From assembly GCA_024803745.1 (NCBI GenBank), contig JANJXV010000013.1:9052001-9116000 (forward strand): a stretch of DNA of 64,000 nt. The letters run 5' to 3'. The DNA comes from Megascapheus bottae (lineage: Eukaryota; Chordata; Mammalia; Rodentia; Geomyidae). Both the position numbers and the translations under genes were made by a program. The stretch's first letter is position 1. The number at the start of each line of letters is the position of its first letter. Shown piece after piece: positions 20,591-31,590 of the stretch. The notes under the pieces were generated by a model that saw only the letters and a program-made list of their open reading frames with translations, was not told the DNA's origin and ran no database searches.

Positions 20591-21982
20591 CTTTGACATA
20601 CATATCATAAGAGAGCAGACAGTGTGTCTGCTAGATGGGATATGGGATACATGGAGAATGGGACTGTGCATGTCTGTATAACTGTATGTCAGTCTTTGTA
20701 TGTGTGTAAGCCATAGAAAGCAACTTTTACAAAATTAGAAAGCCCTGATGTGTAAACATCCTTTCCCATAACTCCCAACCCCACCCATCCTTGTATAATA
20801 CCTGGCTCCATTTTCACACATGTACATCGAATACTTTGACTGTGTTGGACCAACTTTCTCCTCTCCATTTATCCCCACCTTCTTCCCCTTGACCTTGGAT
20901 ACTGAAACAACACATGTTTCAGCTTCCTGATATCCAGTTGTTAAAACTGTGTTGTTTGGAAGAGTTACACCACTGCAGTCCTCACCTGTACAGACTATAC
21001 TTCAGTCAATATGTGTATGTATGCATGCATAGAGTATAAGTTTTTAACAAGATGCCAAAATGGGCTTTTATTACACCTCATTAAACTCCTTGATGACAAG
21101 GGGGAAGCCAGCCGTTCCTTCCCCTGGCTGGGGTCATCTATTCTCCTTTTCCCTCTTCTTTGGGATCATATAAAGACATCTGTTGTTTGAATTGATCTCT
21201 CCTGGCCCTTGCCCCCGTCCTGTCCTCTGCCACCAGCATTCCTACCACAGGGCTGTGTGATCTCTTTGCTTTTTTTTCTACAAACTAACAGGGCTAGTGT
21301 CCAGGTTGACAGATGATAGCTGTAGTGCACCGGGAACCTGAGCTCCTGGTGTCTCATGAAGCCCCAGCAGGGAACTTTAGGGTCTTTGTTCAGGAGGTGC
21401 TCTGAGTCAACAGTTCCAGGGCCCAGTTCTTTCCCCGTGGCTCACTTTCAGCTGCAGCCACTCAGCAGGACTATGTATGTATGCAAAGTCTTTCCTTCTT
21501 GGGTTGAGTTTCCCCTTGTCCTACATGGGATGATGTGACGGCCTGTTGAAAGGCAGGTCTCAACGTAGTCTGCAAGCATTTTACCAGATCTCCTGAGCAG
21601 AGCTGGTTCCCAGAGTGATTATCTTTCCTGAGCCAATAGCCAGGTGCTGCGTGACAGGAAAACCAAGCTGACTTAGCAACAGACTTATCAGGCTGCACTA
21701 CAAGAATGTTCATTCGTGTAAACAGGCCTGGCTTCACACAGTTTTGTTCCAGTCTGTGCACTGACTCAGCTGGGAGCTGGGGCTTTCTGATTCACAGTGT
21801 TGCAGAGGCAACACATTCCTAGGGTGCAAAGCTCTGACTGCATCTTTTCTGTTCATCCCCATAGTGGCCTAGAAGAAACTGAGTATTTGTGGTCTAGATA
21901 GAAGGCCTTGCTCCAGGCAGCCAGTTACCCTTCTGCAGTATCTTTGTCTTATAGCAGGCTTGCATTTGGTACCCAGTTAGGC
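20588..21982. other. Unique sequence, no gene recognised
   Basis: 20700-21030 may be an unrecognised old repeat. The overlapping frames at 21166-21761 lie on both strands and show no domain. Confidence 0.45.
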
Positions 21983-22045
21983 TCTCTGTCTGTCTGTATG
22001 TCTATCTAGGTCTGTCTGTCTATCTATCTATCTACCTATCTACCT
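21983..22045. repeat. TCTG/TCTA tetranucleotide repeat
   Basis: Imperfect run of tctg then tcta units. It adjoins the 3' end of the antisense SINE that follows, so it probably grew from that SINE's tail. Confidence 0.85.
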
Positions 22046-22055
22046 GCTGTCTATG

Positions 22056-22240
22056 TACTGCTGATACTGGGGCTTGAACTCAGGGCCTATACATTTTATG
22101 TTACCTTTTGGGCTCAAGGCTGGCACTCTTACCACTTGAGCCACAGCTTCTAGCATTTTACTGGTTCATTGGCTCTAAGAGTCTCGTGGACCAACTTTGA
22201 ATCATGATCCTCAGATTTCAGCATCCTAATGTAGCTGAGT
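22056..22240 (-). mobile_element. B1-Geo-type dimeric SINE
   Basis: Antisense right unit ('gatactggggcttgaactca', 'accacttgagccacagctt'), then the linker 'ttttactggttcattgg'. Next is the B1 half ('atgatcctcagatttcagca'), truncated near 'gtagctgag'. Confidence 0.85.
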
Positions 22241-22599
22241 CATCAGTGCCTGGTTTTGGCCTTTCATTGAACCAATCTGGTCTACATTGTTCATGTCATT
22301 ATATACTGCTGTTGAGGTGTGTCCCCTATTTGGCAACTGAGACCCCAAAACCACCATGCATTCTACTAGTCAAGCCTCTGCCAAGGGAAAAAAGTCATCT
22401 TTTCCTAATTCCCAAAGATACAATAAAGGGGACTGGTCGTGCCTCTGTCCCTCCTGGCTTCTGTTTCCTTGCTTTTAAGATGATAGATTGTAAAGGAGAT
22501 TCGTGATAATCCTTAAGCTATACCTGGCAGATACAGAATAGCTGTCATTAGTAGTTGTCATAGTAACATGGTAGGAGCCAGGAGAATGGTACAGTATCA
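22241..22599. other. Unique sequence, no gene seen
   Basis: No recognised repeat. The 100-codon plus-strand frame starting at 22204 begins inside the SINE, so its start is not genic. Confidence 0.5.
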
Positions 22600-22745
22600 A
22601 TAATGGTTATTTTTGTAGTACTTGGTATTTTTTAAGGTTCTTTTACATTTGATTCTTTTAGCAACCCTACATTAAAAGCAAGATTGGATTACTGTCCTGG
22701 TTGGAGATAAGGAAACTGGGACAAAGAGAAATGTAATGTGACTTG
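22600..22745 (+). mobile_element. MIR fragment
   Basis: 'ggagataaggaaactgggac' then 'aaagagaaatgtaatgtgac' is the MIR core; the upstream 'tttagcaaccctacatt' fits the 'cctcacaacaaccctatgag' segment. Confidence 0.75.
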
Positions 22746-23164
22746 TCTTCTGCCCACCCCTGAAGGCCTGGCCTGGTGCCAGCATGAGCCATCCATGCCA
22801 TGGTATGGGGGTTGGGGAAGCCCAAAGTATCATCCTCTCTCAGAACACAGACGTCTCTTTGTCTCCATCCTCTCAGCCTGATCATCCACCCTCAGTTTGG
22901 AAAGCCTGCCTCTTTATTTGGGATATTCTGCCTTGTTCTTTACAGAAATTTGATCGACGTGGCCAGCTTCTATTCCTTGTGGCTACAGTCAGTGGCTAAG
23001 AATTCGATCCAAACCAGAAAAGCCATTGTATTTCAATCCTACCCATACTGCAGTGGCCCTGTTGCTGGCCTTGGACCTCCCCAGACAGACAGTCCAGGAA
23101 TAGGAGATGTTAAGTACCCAATCCTAGTCTTCCACGCACTCTTAAATTTCTGCTTTAAATGCTT
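22746..23164. other. Unique sequence, no gene recognised
   Basis: The longest frame (144 codons, plus strand, 22800-23234) runs on into a MIR at its 3' end and shows no domain. I regard it as chance. Confidence 0.5.
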
Positions 23165-23315
23165 ATTCCACCTCTTTGGTCAACACATATTAATAAGCAT
23201 CTACAGTGACGTTTTGTATCTTTTTTCAAGATGAAGCAACTAAGTTTCAAAAACAATAAAGATTTAAAATCACATAATCATTTAGTGACAGTGTTTGGAC
23301 TTGAACTGAGATATT
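23165..23315 (+). mobile_element. MIR fragment
   Basis: 'caagatgaagcaactaagtt' then 'aaaatcacataatcatttag' and 'tttggacttgaactgagat' follow the MIR order through to its 'gggattcgaacccag' part. Confidence 0.75.
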
Positions 23316-23456
23316 TAAATGGAAGAATTGATCCTCTTGGCTTATACAAAGTATGTAACACATAATGGCCAGTACCTATCACCCCCCCCACACACAAATG
23401 CTTCACTGATTAGTGGTATCTCTTTTGAAAATAACTATTAATAAAGCATCTGCAAG

Positions 23457-23545
23457 AAGTGGAGGTGTGGCTCAAGTGCTAAAGTGGCATCCTTGAGCAA
23501 AAACTCAAGCAAGAGCATGAGGCCCTAGTATTTACTATCCCCCCC
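23457..23545 (+). mobile_element. Geo-type SINE right-unit fragment
   Basis: 'gtggaggtgtggctcaagtg' then 'ccttgagcaaaaactcaagc' is a truncated tRNA-like right unit. The B1 half is absent and a C run follows. Confidence 0.7.
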
Positions 23546-23589
23546 CCCATATACACAAGTACCTGCCATGTGCATTGTAGCTATCGGTT

Positions 23590-23700
23590 CTTCTGTGGTC
23601 CTCTTCCCTGTATGTTAAGGTTCTTGAGGGTAGAAACTGGATGCCCACAATGTTAGCATCATACAGCTTTTATGGTAACTGAGTGATTGATTGATTTATA
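23590..23700 (+). mobile_element. L2 3'-end fragment
   Basis: 'gtatgttaaggttcttgagg' then 'gtagaaactgg' corresponds to L2 'gaatgtaagctccatgagggcagggac'. The end 'tgagtgattgattga' fits the terminal ATG-repeat region. Confidence 0.55.
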
Positions 23701-23709
23701 AGGAGTAAA

Positions 23710-23880
23710 TTGTAAGCTCTGTGCTAGGAATAGTGCTCAGTGCTTTATCTTTGCAATCATGTATTGGTTGGCAATGAGTAAATTCTGAGAACTATGAGAT
23801 TAGATGATCTCATGGATTACAAACACCATAATAAGCATTGCCCAAGCCTACACAGTACATAGAGCCATCACTCAATCTCC
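23710..23880 (+). mobile_element. MIR fragment
   Basis: 'gtgctaggaatagtgctcag' then 'tgctttatctttgcaatcat' matches the MIR segment 'gtgccaggcactgttctaagcgctttacatg'. The core downstream is weak. Confidence 0.55.
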
Positions 23881-24189
23881 TGTGCAAAAAGTGTAAGATA
23901 TACAAGCCTCCTGCTGGCATAATATAGCATACGGTTTTATAGTAAACCATTTTTAGTAAGAAGGAGTTCACTCTTAAAATAATAAAAAAATATTACACTA
24001 TATAAATAAAGCAGTACCACAGTCATTTATAATCACCATATATCATCATGTGTTACATGTCTTGCAACACAGTAAGTTTGTTTATACAGTGTCATCATAA
24101 GCACATGAACAACGCATGAAGCTCCGATTGAAGAGGGCCATGTACTAGCAGTAAGAGTTTTTTTTTTTCCATTTCATTATTATCTTTTC

Positions 24190-24460
24190 TGTGTTTGTAT
24201 GAGCAAGTATTGGGGTGTGAACTCAGGACCTGTAGCCTTGTCCTTTACTTTCTATTTTCTCTTTTCTTTTCTTTTTCTTTTTTGCATGAAGCTGATCATC
24301 TGTCTCCCAAGACACATCACTGCTTCCAAATTCTTGTTGAGTAATTAAAGATAAGAGTCTCACTATCTTTGCTGCCTGGGCTAGTTTAAAACTGTGATCC
24401 TCAGATCTCAGCCTCTCAAGTAGCTAGGATTACAAATGTGAGCCAGTAACATCTGTCCTA
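24190..24460 (-). mobile_element. B1-Geo-type dimeric SINE
   Basis: Antisense. The right unit ('agtattggggtgtgaactca') is interrupted by a TTTTC-rich expansion at 24250-24285. The linker 'gagtaattaaagataagagt' and the B1 half ('gtgatcctcagatctcagcc', 'agtagctaggattacaaatg') follow. Confidence 0.85.
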
Positions 24461-24984
24461 TTATAATCTTGTGAGACAGCTGCTGTATATATAATCCGTC
24501 ATTGCCTAGAACATCTTTGTATGACTGTTGACTGCTTGATTTTTCCCAACAAGATAATAAGATACTATTTTTATAACCATTTAACCTAAAGGCAACGTTT
24601 GAACACAGAGTCACTTTCCCAGAGTGCCCTGCTGAGTACTGGCAGAGCTGAGATGGATCCAGGGGCTGATGGGAGAGCCAGTGCTCAGGGGAAGTCCTGT
24701 CATACCACATGTCACCATGTGCCTCAGAGCCCCAGCCCAGGCCTGTATTCCTGCAGGGATTTCCTGTGAAGCCACGACTCAGACCCAGAGCCCGCCATCC
24801 AGAACTGAGTGAGGTTTCCATGTAGAAGGGATGAAGCTGGTGAAGACTGAGTACCAATTGTCATATATGAAAGACAGTGTGTAAAGCCCAAAATAAAGTT
24901 AACGAGAAAATGGTGTATTTCCTGGGGAAATACATCTTATCTGTAAGCTACAAGTGAGAGCAAGGTCAGCATCTAGAGGTCCAT
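24461..24984. other. Unique sequence, no gene seen
   Basis: A 149-codon minus-strand frame (24408-24857) starts here and ends inside the SINE. Its last residues are translated B1 sequence, so it is not accepted as a gene. Confidence 0.55.
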
Positions 24985-25165
24985 TCTTCCCTTTCTTCCT
25001 TTCCTTTCCCTCTGCTCCTCTCCCCTCCCTATCCTGTCCCTTCCTCTCTATTCTCTTCCTCCCTTCCTCCCTTCCTTCCTTCCTTCCTTCCTTCCTTCCT
25101 TCCTTCCTTCCTTCCTTCCTTCCTTCCTCCTTCCTTCCCTCCCTCCCCCCCTCTCTCCCTCCCCA
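24985..25165. repeat. CT-rich tract with (TTCC)n core
   Basis: The pure tetranucleotide run spans about 25071-25128; C-rich pyrimidine sequence flanks it. It adjoins the tail side of the antisense B1/ID SINE that follows. Confidence 0.95.
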
Positions 25166-25174
25166 CTCCCTTAC

Positions 25175-25375
25175 TATGCTTTACAAGTTGGCTCAGGCTC
25201 TTCTGCCTGCTAGGCTGGAACCCTATTGTTGAGCCATGCCTCTGGCCCCGTTTTTCCTCGGTTAGTTTTGGGAGAAGGCCATCATTCTCACTGCCTGAGC
25301 TGTGCTCTGCCTACTTTTAGGTTCCCCGTCATCATTATGATTGTAGGCATGTGCCGCTGCCTCCAGCTCCCCTCT
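25175..25375 (-). mobile_element. B1-dID-like SINE, degraded
   Basis: The antisense ID part is weak ('ctgcctgctaggctggaacc', 'gagccatgcctctggcc'). The B1 part is clearer ('ggccatcattctcactgcct', 'tgtaggcatgtgccgctgcc'). Much diverged. Confidence 0.5.
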
Positions 25376-26339
25376 GTGGAGATGCAGCCTCATCAGTTTT
25401 TCTGCCTGGTTTCCCCTGGCACCATGGTCCTTCCCATCCCAGCCTCCCACATAACTTGGGCACAAATCTCTGGCACCCAGCTTGAGAGGCACATGCTTTA
25501 GAGTTCCCTGGAGAATATGGGAGCTTGTTTCCACAGCACACTCTGGGGGAATTTCTTGGATTTGCTACGTCCACTACAGCTAGCTCATTGGTGAGTGAGG
25601 CCAAGTGTGAGGGAAAGAAAGGTCTTGGTGCAGTGCTCTCAAGGGAGGAATTTCCCACAAGGCGTCATGGACCAATGGTGTGTTTCATCATGTGCAGTGC
25701 CATCTTATGCAAGCCAAAGAAATGGCACTCCAGTTTCATTGCCACAAGATAATTGACCCCCTGTGACTTTACCCAAAAGGTAGCAGGAGCATGTGGGTTT
25801 TGTGGAAGTAAAGTAGCAGAAGCCAAGAAAGAGAGGGGCTCTGGGGCTAGCTGGTGTGTTGCTGCTAAGCAATGTCTGCAGTGCTTTCAATCCCTCCACC
25901 CCAGGGCTTCAGTGTCACTCAGAAGTTACTACTTCACCTGGTCATGTGGGGTATGGGCGATTCGACCATCTCCCCACCGGCCAGATCAAAAGCTATGGTT
26001 TTGTTGCAGTGGTGCATCTGGCAGCTGGGCCTGTATTTGTTGTTTCAGTCTCTATACATCTTGGCAGAATGCAAGAGACACCAGGCCTTATTGCCTACCT
26101 GTAGAGGTGAGTCCCAGGCTTGCCTGTCTGTGCAGTTCTAAACAAACATCTCCTCAAAGGAAAATGCTGTGCCAACTTCTGGCTTCAGATTCCTCAGGTA
26201 CATTATCCTACTCTTACTTTTCCCTTTTTTTGAAAAAAAAACAAACAAACATAAAAACCACATTAGACAAAGGGAATAGCAGAAGGCATTTTAAGATAAG
26301 TAAACACATGTACTGGGGACTCAGATCACGGGTTTCATG
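25376..26339. other. Unique sequence with chance-length open frames
   Basis: A 202-codon plus-strand frame (25753-26361) is overlapped by 82- and 89-codon frames in the other two plus phases. It is Cys/Ser-rich, without a domain, and runs through an A-rich stretch into a MIR. I do not accept it as a gene, but it is one of the two longest non-repeat frames here. Confidence 0.45.
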
Positions 26340-26430
26340 CCCAGGTTCTGCTTGTCATTAAATGGTTTGACCGTAAGGAAATTGATAATATTCTGCTTCA
26401 GTTTTCTATTTTGAAAAATGGGGAAATGAC
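26340..26430 (-). mobile_element. MIR fragment
   Basis: 'ctgcttcagttttctatttt' then 'gaaaaatggggaaatgac' is the antisense MIR core. It abuts a second MIR in the opposite direction. Confidence 0.65.
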
Positions 26431-26439
26431 TAATATTTA

Positions 26440-26610
26440 CCATGTGACTTAGCAAAATTTTAAGCATTTACTTGGAAGTCCACACGATAGGAGATATCAT
26501 TATTCTTGCTTTGTCCTACAGATAAAGAAACTGAGGCACTAAATGGCTAAGTGACTTTTCTTTAAAAAAAAATGGTCATATAGTTAAATAGTGAGGCCAG
26601 ACCTGAAACT
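26440..26610 (+). mobile_element. MIR fragment
   Basis: 'cctacagataaagaaactga' then 'ggcactaaatggctaagtga' is the MIR core, continuing to 'agtgaggccagacctgaaac'. Head-to-head arrangement with the preceding MIR. Confidence 0.8.
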
Positions 26611-27039
26611 TGGAGAATGTGGCCACACAGACACAGCCATACCTCTATACTCCCCTGGTTGTGTCTCAGAGATGGGGTAAGACCAAATAATTCCCCTAAA
26701 CATGCTTGGGTCAGTGGCTGGAACTGATCCATGCTCTCTATCCTCGCAAACTATGCCTCCCTGCTTGCTCTGCTTCTGTAGAAATAGCAAGTGCTCACCC
26801 ATGAATCACAGCACTCCCAACAGAAATAACATAGCCCTTGTCCAGAGGTGGAGGGCATTCAGGTACCAGATTGCTAGATCATCTCCTAAACCCCACAACG
26901 CTCTTCAGTGCTTGGTGCATGATCTGAACACCACTGAGATGCTGCATTACAAGAAGAGTGCAAAAGAAGCCCTGGGAGGAAGTGTCCTGAGCTAATTTCA
27001 GTCCTATGTAGAAATACCACATTGCCCTCTAAGAGGTAG
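26611..27039. other. Unique sequence, no gene seen
   Basis: Short frames on both strands (26584-26995) have no domain. No repeat family recognised. Confidence 0.5.
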
Positions 27040-27180
27040 CAGAGGTTGCTAATTTGGAATTAAGAATTCCAGATTCCAGTCTAGGGTCTGCAACAAATTT
27101 ACTGGGTGATTTGGGTGATCATTTAACCTCTCTTTTGTTCAAAGCAAGTAATTACTTTAAATGGTCACTGTGTCAATAAT
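27040..27180 (-). mobile_element. MIR fragment
   Basis: 'ttccagtctagggtctgcaa' then 'ttgggtgatcatttaacctc' follows the antisense MIR order. Confidence 0.7.
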
Positions 27181-29454
27181 ACATATGCATATGTGTATAT
27201 TCCTATTCTAAGAACATCTCGTTAATGAGAATCTTTGGCATATATTGTTCATTGGTGTGATGACACCCTGAGTCTATAATGATTTCATCAACTGAATTGT
27301 GGGTAAAGGCTTTTCGGTTCTATAATTAGAGGTCAGGAGGAGTGATTAGAAAAGAGGGGAATAGAATCAGTCCAGCAATTATAGATAGTTATAGAAAGCT
27401 TCTAAACCTAAAGCAACACTTTACTTCTGACCTAGGCTAAGGAAGAAAAAGAACAGAGAACTTATTTTTGAGTTTTCTTGCCACCGAGAGAAAAGGAGAA
27501 AGCTGCTGGGTTATATCATTTGCTTACATCCAGTTATCCTTGTGAAGGAAGTAAGCGCAGATAAGGAATTATTAGCTAGGTGTAGGGAGGTACAGCTAGT
27601 GCAGAAATGGCAAATGCAGATGTATTAGAGGGAGTTCCCTTGGATGCAGGTTTGGATTAGATATTTATGTGCAGAAAGTTGAAAGGGGCAGGTGCATAGT
27701 ATCCATGCCTGTAAGGGAGAAAGAAGCAGGCTTGACTGGAGGGAGAAGCTGAGCTACCACACACACATAACCAAGGTGAGATCCACTGAGATGAGCTGAC
27801 CCTACCCCACTCAAAGAGCTGGGATGGCCCTTTCGAGAGCTCACATCAAGTCAAGGGTACTTGGCCTTACTATCTACTGCAGGTATGGCTGTCAACTGCC
27901 CACTGTGTTCCTTTGAAGCCATTCCTACAGAGGGAGGCCAACAGGAGTGGCCCCTCCAAATGGAGGGGCTAACACTTGATGGGTACCAAATCCATCATTC
28001 CCACCATGTAGGCAGCCGTCCTTCCTAGCCACCCACTTCCAGCCCCTCTGATTATCGTCTTGCTCTTTTCCAGTGTGTACCAATGCAAGGGTCTCGGAAC
28101 CTTTCCAAATGCAGTGCTCTGGGTAAATGTTATCAATTGGCTGGAATTCACTCACAGTGAGGAACTTACTGCTACTTTTGCCCTCTGCATCTGTAGGAGA
28201 CATTTATTGATGGTGTAATAATAAGTCTTCAATGTTATGATTGAGCTTTCAAAAGCAAATAGTTGGCAGACCTTACATATCTACTGGAAAATGTGATTTT
28301 CTTATACTTTTTTTTCTCTTATTATGGCTCTGACCACATTCCATTTGAACATTGACTTATTTTCCTCTTGCCCTACTAAATGCACTTTTCTCTTGATTCA
28401 TTTCTGTTTCCCTTGTCTTAAAACATGCAGCTATGGTTCTATCACTTGGTCTTATTTCAGCTGGCACCAATTCCCCAGCCACCCAGCTCATCAGATTTGT
28501 CCTCATGACCTTTGTAACAACAACGCAGCCATTCAAACTAATGAAGAAACCAGAGAAAACTCAGACATATCAGTATGTTTTCTGATGATGAAACATCTCG
28601 CAAGAAGTAGTGCTGGATTTTATCTTACTTAGGTATAAGTTTCCTAAGTCAGTGTTCTGTCTTGGTCTTTGAGACCCTTGACTCTTGCTGGCCTGAGAAT
28701 GCCACAAACTTCAGTTAATCTAACAGATCCTTGGACATCACTGTAAGTGATGAGAACTACCCCACTATCCCCATTTAAACTTCATGAACATCCTTCAGCT
28801 GCTTTCCCCTCAACCAGGTGCTTATGCACTTCTGGGCAAAACCAGGCCCTTGGGCCTGTAGATGTTTCATTCAATTCTGGAGACATTCTAACAGCGAGGA
28901 GCCTTTGAGATCACGCACTTTCTGTCAGAGTCGATGGGTTAGAGCTGAGAGTGAAGCCAACTAATGGGCTGGTTATGGCTCTTGATAAATGAGACTGTGG
29001 TCATTCCAGCTGGCCTGCTGCCCCAGGCTTGGCAGAACCATTGAAGGACCCACTAGATCTCTGGGCCAAATGCCTCTGCTCAGATCTGTCATCATCCTCC
29101 TTCAAGGAAGATGCATTTGTTACAAAGAGGTCTTTAGCTTTTAGCACCAGGCAGGTTCTATCAAAACTAAAGAGCAATCAAGTAGTTAGTAAGGAGGAGC
29201 TATCAAAGCCAGGATTCTGTGACTAATCTTAAGCTAAACTTTTGAGCGTACAGTCATAAATCCAATGATCCACCACTGACCCTTGAGATTTGGGCTCCTG
29301 TTGTTTTGTGTTATCTATTTTGAGTATTATTTAACACGCATGCCTCCCTTCACTCGCTGATGTGTGATTTCTGAGTGGTTGTGGTCAGTATGTGGATTTT
29401 GCCTTCTGCCCTTGTGACTTCTTAGTACAGGATGATGGCATGCTCAAAGTGATT
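27181..29454. other. Long unique stretch, no gene recognised
   Basis: More than 2 kb without a SINE, L1 or MIR I can name. Frames up to 102 codons (28324-28632, plus) lack domains. This is one of the largest repeat-poor blocks here. Confidence 0.45.
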
Positions 29455-29525
29455 TTCATCTTCACTTTTGTGTGTGACCTTGGAGAGATCATTTCTCCTC
29501 AGTGTCAATAGAGAAAATTCCCACT
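29455..29525 (-). mobile_element. MIR fragment, short
   Basis: 'gtgtgtgaccttggagagat' then 'catttctcctcagtgtcaat' is the antisense MIR 'gctgtgtgaccttgggcaagttac'. Confidence 0.55.
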
Positions 29526-30002
29526 GTAATACTTCAACTACCATACAACTACCATGCTGTCAGCAAAGCCACCATGTCACATGGGTACTCCACCCTTGAT
29601 ATCGGTACCGAAAGTGTGTGCTAGGGTGATCTACAGAGCTCAAAAGTTTCTTCAAGGGATGAATTACTCTGTTGGATCATGGTGAAATGGATGCTTGAGT
29701 TTCTTTCTGGCATGTTTTCTCACTTGACCCCAAGAAGGAAGCCAGTTACGTACTCAGTACCTCCTCCTGACATAACGTGAGAAATTCCTCTTCATTGTCT
29801 CATTCTTCCCCTTCCAACCATTTTCCTTCTGTGCAGGTGGAGCTGAGATGGCTCAGAAGAGGCAATGTAGAAGGGGCTTCTACCCCATGTAGAAGCCTTG
29901 CCAAGAGGACTCTTCACATTTATTAAAAATAATAATAAAGCGGGGTGCTAATCCTTCCCTTGCTGGTGTGTTCTGTGAACCTCTTGGGATAACACATATA
30001 AA
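29526..30002. other. Unique sequence, no gene seen
   Basis: Contains a short imperfect repeat of 'accccatgtagaagc/gtagaaggggcttc' near 29865-29895 that can form a small hairpin. No gene. Confidence 0.5.
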
Positions 30003-30013
30003 AATGCACCAAA

Positions 30014-30221
30014 GCCCTGAGCACCTTTAATCCTAGATACTCAGGAAGCTGAGATCTCAGGATGGCGATTCAAAGCCAGCCAGGGCATAAAAGTCCATGA
30101 CTCTTATCTCCAGTTAACCACCAGAAAATTGAAAGTGGTGCTGTGGCTCAATATGGTAGAGAAGTAGCCTCAGGAACAACACCCAGGCCAAGTTCAAGCA
30201 CCACAGCCAACAATTTTTTTT
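30014..30221 (+). mobile_element. B1-Geo-type dimeric SINE with TSD
   Basis: The B1 half ('taatcctagatactcaggaa', 'gattcaaagccagccagggc') is followed by the linker 'atctccagttaaccaccaga'. The tRNA-like unit comes next ('gtggtgctgtggctcaatat', 'ccaagttcaagcacca'). The direct repeat AATGCACCAAA flanks it (30003-30013 and 30222-30232). It is nearly complete. Confidence 0.9.
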
Positions 30222-30394
30222 AATGCACCAAAAAACAAGCATATGCCCATCTAAAGATGAGTGGTTATGGCTTCTGTCTTCTACCAGTCTTCACTTGTTA
30301 GGTTATCCTCTTCACCAATAGCTCCAGACACAACTTCAGAAATATGTTTACTTCATGTGCATAGCTTATTCAATAAGCTCTTTATGGATAGCTT

Positions 30395-30550
30395 TCCTAT
30401 TACCCTTCCCAATTAACTCCTTTTACTTATTTATGCATCTGTCTTTCTCTCTAACCTCCAGTATATTTGAGGACAAGATCTCATCTTGATTGCTTTATAG
30501 CCCCAATATGTAGCAGATGGTTCATAATTGTGTCAATAAATAAATGGAGA
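30395..30550 (+). mobile_element. L2 3' end
   Basis: 'tttacttatttatgcatctg' then 'tctttctctctaacctccag', 'atttgaggacaagatctcat' and 'tagccccaatatgtagcaga' follow the L2 terminus ('gtctgtctcccccactagaatgtaagctcc...gtatccccagcgcctag') to 'gtcaataaataaatgg'. Confidence 0.75.
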
Positions 30551-30554
30551 GAAG

Positions 30555-30770
30555 GGAAAATGAGTACCATACATACCTGCCACATACTGCTCTAGACCTG
30601 AAAGGCCTCATGCAATCCTCATAGCAGCTCTGAAAAACTGATGTTATTTCCATTTCTAGGAAAAGGTTGTGGGAGGGGGGGGCGAAGGAAGGAAAAAGAA
30701 AATGTGGCCCAGTTAGGTAAAATCACCTACCTAGAAGAATGAGAATTGAGAGTCTAAAGGTGAAAGTTCA
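30555..30770 (+). mobile_element. MIR
   Basis: 'gccacatactgctctagacc' and 'tcatgcaatcctcatagcag' are the 5' part. 'ctgatgttatttccatttct' leads into the core, which is interrupted by a G-rich insertion ('gggagggggggg', about 30670). Confidence 0.65.
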
Positions 30771-30784
30771 GCTCATTGTCTTTT

Positions 30785-31110
30785 GTAACAAATTTTGAAA
30801 TTTATTTTCATTTATTCTTAAGTAATTGTATAAGGGGATTTCAATATGACATGTCAGTTTATGAGTATAATGCATCTTGATGAGTATCACCTGTTTAATC
30901 ATTCTCTCTCATCCCTTTCAGCCTCCAGCCCATTTTTTATACTGGGCTCTCTGTCCTCCACCCCATCTCCTTTCTTTTTCAGATGTTTATTTATTGCACA
31001 AGTAAACAGGCAAAATAATATTGTATATTTAATGAATGTTAATACTGTAACATTTAATACTATATCATAATGTTATTGCACAAAATAATGGGAGAAGAAA
31101 TAAAGATCAC
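30785..31110 (-). mobile_element. L1 3'-end fragment, antisense
   Basis: 'gtataaggggatttcaatat' then 'tgagtataatgcatcttgat', with a pyrimidine-rich counterpart of the polypurine tract (30900-30980) after it. The layout parallels the L1 3' ends at 1826 and 37130 but the sequence is an older, different subfamily. Confidence 0.55.
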
Positions 31111-31542
31111 CTTCTTTCTCACTGCTTCGAACAAGTCAGCTGTTTTCATTTTCCTACATTCCCTGTAGTCTCTTTCTTGCCTATTTTTTTTACAACAGCA
31201 TTATTGAGACACAGTTCACATGCCATAAAATCTACCCTTTTAAAGTCTACAAGAATATTCAGGGTTGTGCAAGCATCATCACTATCTATTTTTAGAACAT
31301 TTTATCACCCCCAAAAGAAATGGTGCACTCATGAGCAGTCATCCCTGTCACCCACATCCCATGCCCTCCCCCCCCCACTCTGGCAACCATTATTCCACCT
31401 TGTCTCTCTCTGGACCTACCTATTCTAAGCATTTTGTATTGATTCTATTGATACATTTATATAAGATGTTGCCTTGATGTCTGATTTCTTTTGCTTTCCA
31501 TAATGTTTTGAAGGTTCATTTGTGTCTCAGCCTATGAATGTA

Positions 31543-31590
31543 CAAACACACACACGCGCACACACACACACACGCACGCACGCACACGCC
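31543..31590. repeat. (CA)n microsatellite
   Basis: A CACA/CGCA mixed run inside the L1M 3' region, replacing part of the expected L1 sequence. Confidence 0.85.

Noticed and set aside
20294..20671. 125-codon Glu/Arg-rich minus-strand frame
   Set aside because: Passes through the CT microsatellite; the repeated Arg-Glu residues are the repeat itself.
22800..23234. 144-codon plus-strand open frame
   Set aside because: Ends inside a MIR and shows no domain; hydrophobic-looking runs come from T-rich DNA.
24408..24857. 149-codon minus-strand open frame
   Set aside because: Its C-terminal part is translated B1 SINE sequence and the rest has no domain.
25753..26361. 202-codon plus-strand open frame
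   Set aside because: Overlapped by open frames in the other plus phases, Cys/Ser-rich, runs into an A-rich stretch and a MIR; no domain.
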